Source of the DNA: Haematobia irritans
Taxonomy: Eukaryota; Arthropoda; Insecta; Diptera; Muscidae
Reading direction: 5' to 3'
Assembly: GCF_050003625.1 (NCBI RefSeq)
Contig: NC_134397.1
Span: forward strand, 219,852,537 to 219,916,536
Length of the DNA: 64,000 nucleotides
In this document: piece after piece, positions 58,266 to 64,000 of the stretch
Numbering within the stretch: the first letter of the stretch is position 1
How the letters are laid out: every line of letters begins with the position of its first letter
Notes under the pieces: generated by a model
What the model was told of the DNA's origin: nothing
Database searches by the model: none
The model's input: the letters and a program-made list of their open reading frames with translations, nothing else
Position numbers and translations under genes: made by a program

Positions 58266-59743
58266 CATTTGGACTAGAATAACACACCGGATTATTTACA
58301 AAAACTTCTGAAACATTTTGGAGATGAAAGCCTCGCAATTTGGGGAGAAAAAACACCATTGGCTGGGCAGGGCATGATCTGAGGATAAATGCCGAAAAGT
58401 CGTAGCTGATATTGTGCAATTTTAAAATTCGACTAATCGACCTTTTAGGAAGATTTATTGTCCTATCGATCTTTAAGGATTATATAGCGACCAAAATAGG
58501 CTAATCGAATTTTAATAATAAACCCAAAAAGTTGACTTATAATTAAAAAGGGGAAGCGATGTAACGATTATTTTCAAAGGTCGCTATGTAAAAATACAAC
58601 TCTTCCAAATTTTTAAAAATTCGAAGATCTTGACTAACACCAAAGCTAAATTTTTTTCAAAATTCGTAAAATTTTAAATTCAAAATATAGAAAAGAAAAT
58701 CAGGATTTAGTAAAAAGTGGCACAAAATAAACAAATATGATAATTGGTGGCACAACAAAAGGGGATCGTCAAAGTATTATCGCTTGTGTAAAAATTGGCA
58801 AATTTTCCACAAAGGTTCCACCCTGGTTGTCAGACAGTAGATGAATATGTGCCAACTTCTCGGACAATATCTCCATTACGTAGGCTATAGCTTGATTACA
58901 AAGAACAGAGAGCATATCAACTCTGGAGCATCCCAACGTCTTCTTCATTATTATAATTTTCCCACGAATTTCATAACCCTTTGGATACTTATAACGAACA
59001 ACTATTTGCTTCTCTATGCATTTGGGACTATTTCAACAGATATTACAAATGTGTTTTATTAAAAGGGATTTTTGTAGCAACTGCAACTACATCATATCTA
59101 TCCCCCACCAGACAACGATTATCAGCAAAAAAAAAAAAAAACAAAAACTAAAATATTTTCCCTGGTAACTGCAACATAACTCTTCAGTACAATTTTGTCA
59201 TCTATACTTGTATGCACTTCGATAAGCTACCCACTCATGAGATTTAAATGGTTTGGGTTTTTCCCTAGCCAACAAATAAGCTAAAATAAGACCGAGAATA
59301 AATAACCATGTGAACATCATATTCACGAGACTCCAGAGATTGAATGGTAGACAGACCAGAACCAACCAACCATCCTGGATGAACTCAACTAATAACAACA
59401 AATCATTGAATGAGATTCATGGATAGTTTCAACAAAACTGTCCATTCAACAAAATATTTACAAATTTATGGTAAACTAACATCCACATGACGACCAAAAA
59501 GCAAAAAAAAAAACTAAAAAGGATCAAACGATAGTCAGAACAGGTAGAACTAACTAACGAGTGAACAACAAAATAAGGTGTCAAATGGCGACACCTTTTT
59601 TTTGTAATTTTGGGGAAAATAAAAGAAAAATATCACAATACAGTGGGATATAAGCTACAATGATACCAATATAGATATTTGGGATGATCATAATTTGTAG
59701 TAATTCCGAAGTACAAGTTGGAGATCCAAACCTCTTTTTTAGT
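58266..59743. other. Spacer between the inverted arms
   Basis: About 1.5 kb without recognised repeats or genes. A 67-codon minus-strand frame at 59198-59401 encodes a hydrophobic stretch (MMFTWLFILGLILAYLLA) followed by a basic tail, which could be a membrane micropeptide. I see no supporting context and regard it as a chance frame. An A-run lies at 59126-59140. Confidence 0.5.
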
Positions 59744-60076
59744 AGGTTAGGTTAGGTGGCAGCTCGATGTATCAGGCTCACTTAGACTATTCAGTCCATT
59801 GTGATACCACATTGGTGAACTTCTCTCTTATCACTGAGTGCTGCCCGATTCCATGTTAAGCTCAATGACAAGGGACCTCCTTTTTATAGTCGAGTCCGAA
59901 CGGCGTTCCACATTGCAGTGAAACCACTTACAGAAGCTTTGAAACCCTCAGAAATGTCACCAGCATTACTGAGGTGGGTTAATGCACCGCTAAAAAACTT
60001 TTTGGTGTTCGGTCGAAGCAGGGATCGAACCCACGACCTTGTGTATGCAAGGTGTGCATGTACCACGGTGGCTCCC
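59744..60076 (-). mobile_element. tRNA-derived SINE (right arm)
   Basis: Minus-strand copy at the position equivalent to the left-arm SINE. CACTATGT on its 5' side equals the left arm's target duplication, but its 3' flank (CTTTTTTAGT) differs, so the duplication boundary lies at the SINE 3' end. About ten bases of box A are missing (GCATG joined to TACCACGG). Confidence 0.85.
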
Positions 60077-60880
60077 ACTATGTGCACCCTATTGTATGCC
60101 GTGGAAAAAATCTGCAAATTTATGGAAAGTTCCCAAGAAATATTCCAAATTTGGGGAAAATCTCCAATACTAGCAACACTCGTCACGAATTCGTTCGTGG
60201 CGAGGAGGTTTGAGCTATTGCGTTATTAAAAATTCAGCTTAGATTCGTCAAAGTTCAGCTCTGTAACAAAGACCATAAACTTTAAGGGCCTATGGAATAG
60301 CAAATCTTAACCCAATTCGTTCGTGGGAAAACAAGGATTATGAGAAACATCACTTTTCTCGGTCTACTGGAACCGCCGATGCGGCCTAACATTTCGTCCA
60401 AATGTAGCCCTATAATCGTTTTACCATTGGCCTGGCAACCGTAACCAACACTTTCTGCGGCCTATGGGACAGCAACTCTTAGCCCACTTCGATTGTGGAG
60501 TGGCGAGGAGATTTATACCCCTGCTTTATAATCAAGAAGAGAACTTCTTCTTCTGGAACCGACGAATTCGGCATCGATTGGACCTAATAATTTGTCAAAG
60601 CATAGCTCTGCAACAGTTTCAGCATTAGCTCATGGTTGCTTCAGCATTAGCTCATTACCTTTTGCGGTCCATGGGAAAGCGTTCGATTATGGGGCAACAA
60701 CTCTTAGCACAATTCGATAGTGGTGAGGCGAGGATGTTTCAGCCGGCAGTTTTCACGACGAAAGTATTCTCATGCCCACAATTTGTAGGTCTTTTCAAAT
60801 GTCTGTTATAGGCCCGAAAGCAAAGCAACTCTCTTGGAACGGTGAACAAAATAAATTCAAAAAATCGACCTAAGCTAGGT
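59744..60880 (-). repeat. Inverted duplication, right arm
   Basis: The reverse complement of this stretch follows the left arm module by module: ACATCCTCGCCTCACCACTA, GGGCTAAGAGTTGTTGCCCC, the CGATTATAGGGCTACA segment and TCGTGACGAGTGTTGCTAGT, then the SINE. Divergence is moderate, with small indels. The pairing continues past a MITE (60891-61687) into 61688-61740, so the true arm extends to about 61740. Confidence 0.85.
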
Positions 60881-60890
60881 TTCAGCCCCA

Positions 60891-61687
60891 CACCCTCAAA
60901 AATCGCTTCTCTAACATATGTTCCAAACATATTTTGCAGGAAGCACATATATTATTGGATACCGCCGAAACATTAACATGTTTGTTTTATGTGAGCATAT
61001 TATATGTTTGGAAGCATTTTGAGTCCAAAAATAGTATATGCTTGGAATAATTCCCCAAAGAAGATTGTGTTCATTCCCTCACATATTTTTAACTTCCACG
61101 AAATTTTTGAGTTCTTCGTATCTTTTTCTGTAATACAAATATGCTGTTTTTTTTTCAAATGTCTATTTTCTTGGTTCCGAATGTCTATTCTCTTTATTCC
61201 GAATACTCAATCTACTATTCAAATTAAATAATATTTAGACTTAAGCATACCAAATTTTTGGCCATATTATAAAACAGTTTTCCGAAACAACATACAAGCG
61301 GTTTCACAGAAATTGCTCTCATTTCATTCTCTCGCTGTGTTATGTTGATATCTTTTGATTCAACCCTCCCGGTTTCCATCTCTATTTCTTTCTCTATACT
61401 AACTCTCTCTCTCTCTATGTCGCTCTCTGAATAAAGTATCACAACATATATATGTTTACTCGAAATTTGTAAATTTATATATGTTTACATTCACGCATAT
61501 TATTTTTATGAAACATTCATGCCCCAAACATAATATATTCTAACATATTAACATATGTGTCCCAAACATTTTGTGTTAGTTTAGGAACATTACATGCTTG
61601 CACTTAAATATATTGTGTTTAAAAATTGTGCCCGAAACACATTTTGTTTATATCGGAACATATGAAAAACATATTTTTCTAACAGTG
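60891..61687. mobile_element. MITE rich in ACATATG-type motifs
   Basis: A 797-bp non-coding insertion. The left end CACCCTCAAAAATCGCTTC and the complement of the right end, CACTGTTAGAAAAATATG, are imperfect inverted ends, each followed by ATATGTTCC. Flanking CA on both sides may be a target duplication. It splits a SINE fragment: GCAGCCC-type sequence lies on the left, ATGTATCAGG on the right. Many ACATATGTTCC/AAACATATT motifs occur in the interior. A CTCTCTCTCTCTC run lies near 61400. Confidence 0.65.
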
Positions 61688-61800
61688 CATGTATCAGGCT
61701 CACTTAGACCATTCAGCGACCTCTTCAAATCGCCCTCCGTTTTATTGCCCAGTCCCAACGGTGTTCCACATTGCAGTGAAAGCACTTAGTGAAGCTTTGA
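61688..61800 (-). repeat. Diverged SINE fragment
   Basis: ATGTATCAGGCTCACTTAGA and CATTCAGC, then CCTCTTCAAATCG, TTTTATTGCCCAGTCC and GGTGTTCCACATTGCAGTGA match the SINE on the minus strand, with an internal deletion and several substitutions. Its first half also belongs to the outer part of the right inverted arm. Confidence 0.75.
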
Positions 61801-61858
61801 AAATTTTCGATAGAAATAAAATTTTGGTAGATTATTTTTGGCTCGAGTGGCAACCATG
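61797..61858 (+). repeat. Right end of the hAT-like satellite element
   Basis: One or two 29-bp units, then TTGGTAGATTATTTTTGGC, TCGA and the end GTGGCAACCATG (61847-61858). This is a solo right terminus matching 45100-45146. It stands directly next to family A sequence. Confidence 0.8.
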
Positions 61859-63140
61859 ATTATGAACGGATATGGACCAATTTTTGTGTGATTGGGGATC
61901 AGCTATATATAACAATGGACTGAATAGTCTAAGTGAGTCTGAAACTTAATCGGGCTGTCACTTTAACCTAACCTAACTATAGATCGATATGGACCAATTT
62001 TGGTATGGTTGTTAGCAGCCATATACTAACACCACGTTCCAAATTTGAACCGGATCGAATGAATTTTGCTGCTCCAAGAAGCTATGGAGGTCAAATCTGG
62101 AGAACAGTTTATATGGGAGCTACATATAATTATGGACCGATGTGGACCAATTCTGGCATGGTTGTTAGATACCATATACTAACCCCATGTCCCAAATTTC
62201 AACCGGATCGGATGAAATTTGCTTTTCTTTGAGGCTCCGCAAGCCAAATCTGGGGATCGGTGTATATGGGGGCTATATATAATTATGAACCGATATGGAC
62301 CAATTCTGGCATGGTTATTAGAGATCATATTCTAACACCATGTACCAAATTTCAACCGGATTGGATGAAATTTGCTTCTCTTTGAGGCTCCGCAAGCCAA
62401 ATCTGGGGATCGGTTTATATGGGGGCTATATATAATTATGGACCGATATGGACCAATTCTGGCATGGTTATTAGAGACCATATTCTAACACAATGTACCA
62501 AATTTCAACCGGATCGTATGAAATTTGCTTCTCTTTGAGGCTCCGCAACCAAATCTGGGGATCCGTTTATATAGGGGCTATATATAATTATGGACGGATG
62601 TGAACCAATTTTTGCATGGTTATTAAAGACCATATACTAACACCATGTATCAAATTTCAACCGGATCGGATGTAATTTGCTTCTCTTAGAGGCTCCGCAA
62701 GCCAAATCTGGGGATCGGTGTGTATGGGGGCTATATTTAATTATGGACCTATGTGGACCAATTCTGGCACGGTTGTTAGAGACCATATACTAACCCCATG
62801 TTCCAAATTTCAACCGGATCAGATGAAAATTGCTTCTCTTAGAGGCTCCGCAAGCCAAATCTGGGGATCGGTTTATATGGGGGCTATACCTAAAAGTGGA
62901 CCGATATGGCCCATTTGCAATACCATCCGACCTACATCAATAACAACTACTTGTGCCAAGTTTCAAGTCCATAGCTTGTTTCGTTCGGAAATTTCAACAG
63001 ACGGACGGACATGCTTAGATCGACTCAGAATTTCACCGCGACCCAAAATATGTATACTTTATGGGGTCTTAAAGCAATATTTCGATGTGTTACAAACGGA
63101 ATAACAAAGTTAATGGAGGGTATAATAGAGGGTATAAAAA
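61859..63140 (+). mobile_element. Helentron/DINE-like element, family A, copy 7 (5'-truncated)
   Basis: About eight 153-bp-type units (GGACCAATTCTGGCATGG, GAAATTTGCTTCTCTT), then the terminal unit GCAATACCATCCGACCTAC, a short (GACG)n at about 63000, ACTTTATGGGGTCTTAAAGC and an altered 3' end with GAGGGTATAATAGAGGGTATAAAAA. The 5' region is missing. A SINE 3' fragment with CCTAACCTAAC tail lies at 61911-61976 inside it. Confidence 0.68.
61911..61976 (+). repeat. SINE 3' fragment within family A copy 7
   Basis: ACAATGGACTGAATAGTCTA, GTGAGTCTGA, CGGGCTGTCAC and a CCTAACCTAAC tail correspond to the last ~65 bp of the SINE. Confidence 0.8.
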
Positions 63141-63159
63141 TATCAATTGCAATCAAATT

Positions 63160-63474
63160 TCTCTAAGTTTGTGGAGGAGGAACAATTTGTTTTTTCAACT
63201 AGACGACAAACCCAAGCATACTTACAAAATTGTAAAGAAATGGTTGTCGGAGCAAAGTTCTCAAATACTCAAATAGCCACCACAAGGCCCGATCTCAAAC
63301 CCATCGAAAATGTAACGTTAACCAGATACCTTGAGACGCTTGAGGTTACACCAAAAGGCATCTAAAAATAGCGATGAGCTCTAGAACAAAGTTCGCACAA
63401 TTAGGCAGATATTCCAAAAGAAATAATAAAACACTTTGAAGAAAGCATTAAGACGAGCTACAACCGTAATTAGT
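63160..63474 (+). pseudogene. Tc1-like transposase, C-terminal remnant with frameshift
   Basis: One frame reads FFQLDDKPKHTYKIVKKWLS up to a stop at 63276, matching the Tc1 motif that surrounds the second catalytic aspartate (FQ-DN-PKHT...VKKW). After a frame change, RPDLKPIENV (about 63286-63317) matches the third motif PDLNPIEN. Further on, ADIPKEIIKHFEESIKTSYN (about 63401-63460) resembles the Tc1 C terminus. Stops and frame changes make it dead. It is distinct from the other transposases in the window, whose motifs are WPDLASCHY and PELRPIEKYW. Confidence 0.75.
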
Positions 63475-64000
63475 AAAAAAAAAACTACCACGAAAGTGGG
63501 AAGGGATGTCGGATCCCAAGTGTGTTTAAAAACTAACACTTGTTGAATAAATTCCATTTTTTGCTGGATTTTTATGGAGATCTCAACATGTCCTCTCTTT
63601 ATTCGATCTTGTCCTTCTAACTGTAAGAATCCGCTTTTATAGAGCATTTTTTCATATTATTATGTATTGAGTCTTCTCAAAAAAAAATCCATTCTCCACA
63701 ATTGCTCTATTGTAAACAATCGATTATTTGCAATTTTTTCAATTGTATTTACCTACAAGAGCTCAAGCAAAGTTGAGCTGGCAAATGAGCCTTTAGTCTC
63801 GCCATCGTTTACAATTTCCAGCGACGTGTCCATTCATAAATGATGCTTCAAAAAATAAAAAAACCTTTTTGGAAGGAAATATACCCAAACATACAAATGA
63901 TATCTTGGCCAGAACTAAAACTGGACGATGAGAATGAGGATCAGAACACATTGAAGCTAATCTAGAATATTTGTTCGAAAGGTGTTTTAAAATCTCGTGC
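63475..64000. other. Intergenic DNA at the right edge
   Basis: No recognised gene or repeat. It may contain more of the Tc1-like element, but no terminal repeat was identified. Confidence 0.4.

Noticed and set aside
59198..59401. Membrane micropeptide (67 codons, hydrophobic stretch)
   Set aside because: No neighbouring exon, promoter or conservation evidence; AT-rich DNA readily gives hydrophobic frames of this length.

Overview
The window is a gene-poor, AT-rich stretch of an insect nuclear genome. I infer a higher (cyclorrhaphan) fly, possibly muscid-like. The evidence is the mobile-element content: Helentron/DINE-like elements with a (GTCY)n microsatellite near one end ('mini-me' type), 1.3-kb Tc1/mariner-superfamily elements, a tRNA-derived SINE and several short inverted-terminal-repeat elements. 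I found no convincing host protein-coding gene, rRNA or functional tRNA. The only recognisable proteins are broken transposases.

Layout. 0-6 kb: a minus-strand Helentron-like element (family A) runs in from the left edge and carries a 29-bp satellite. A 497-bp MITE follows, then a plus-strand family A copy broken by a mariner remnant and a SINE. 7.6-16 kb: a piggyBac-like MITE, a hAT-like element filled with 3.8 kb of the 29-bp satellite, and a second, free-standing 29-bp array. 17-19.5 kb: a degenerate ~30-bp minisatellite, duplicated as a block. 20-28 kb: SINE pieces, a 139-bp duplication, a complete mariner copy and a TA-flanked MITE. 28.8-31.6 kb: a complete family A element containing both the 29-bp and the 153-bp arrays. 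32.7-36.4 kb: two head-to-head family B elements. 38-41 kb: two tail-to-tail family A elements. 42-45.1 kb: a complete hAT-like element with 12-bp inverted ends and an 8-bp target duplication, almost entirely 29-bp satellite. 46-48 kb: another 29-bp array. 49-54 kb: family A with a SINE inside, then a TA-flanked element that holds a nested mariner and two tRNA-like SINE heads. 55.5-56.9 kb: tandem repeats carrying a tRNA-Lys primer-binding-site-like motif. 57-61.7 kb: a large inverted duplication with a SINE in each arm. 61.8-64 kb: a family A copy and a Tc1 transposase remnant.

The main result is how the repeats relate. The 29-bp unit is built from two palindromes and occupies roughly a fifth of the window. 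It sits inside two structurally unrelated element types, the hAT-like MITE and Helentron-like family A. In both, the array ends at the same junction sequence, which suggests that one element captured the other's array. Families A and B both carry internal tandem units of exactly 153 bp that can be aligned by eye. All calls come from reading the sequence; no database search was possible.
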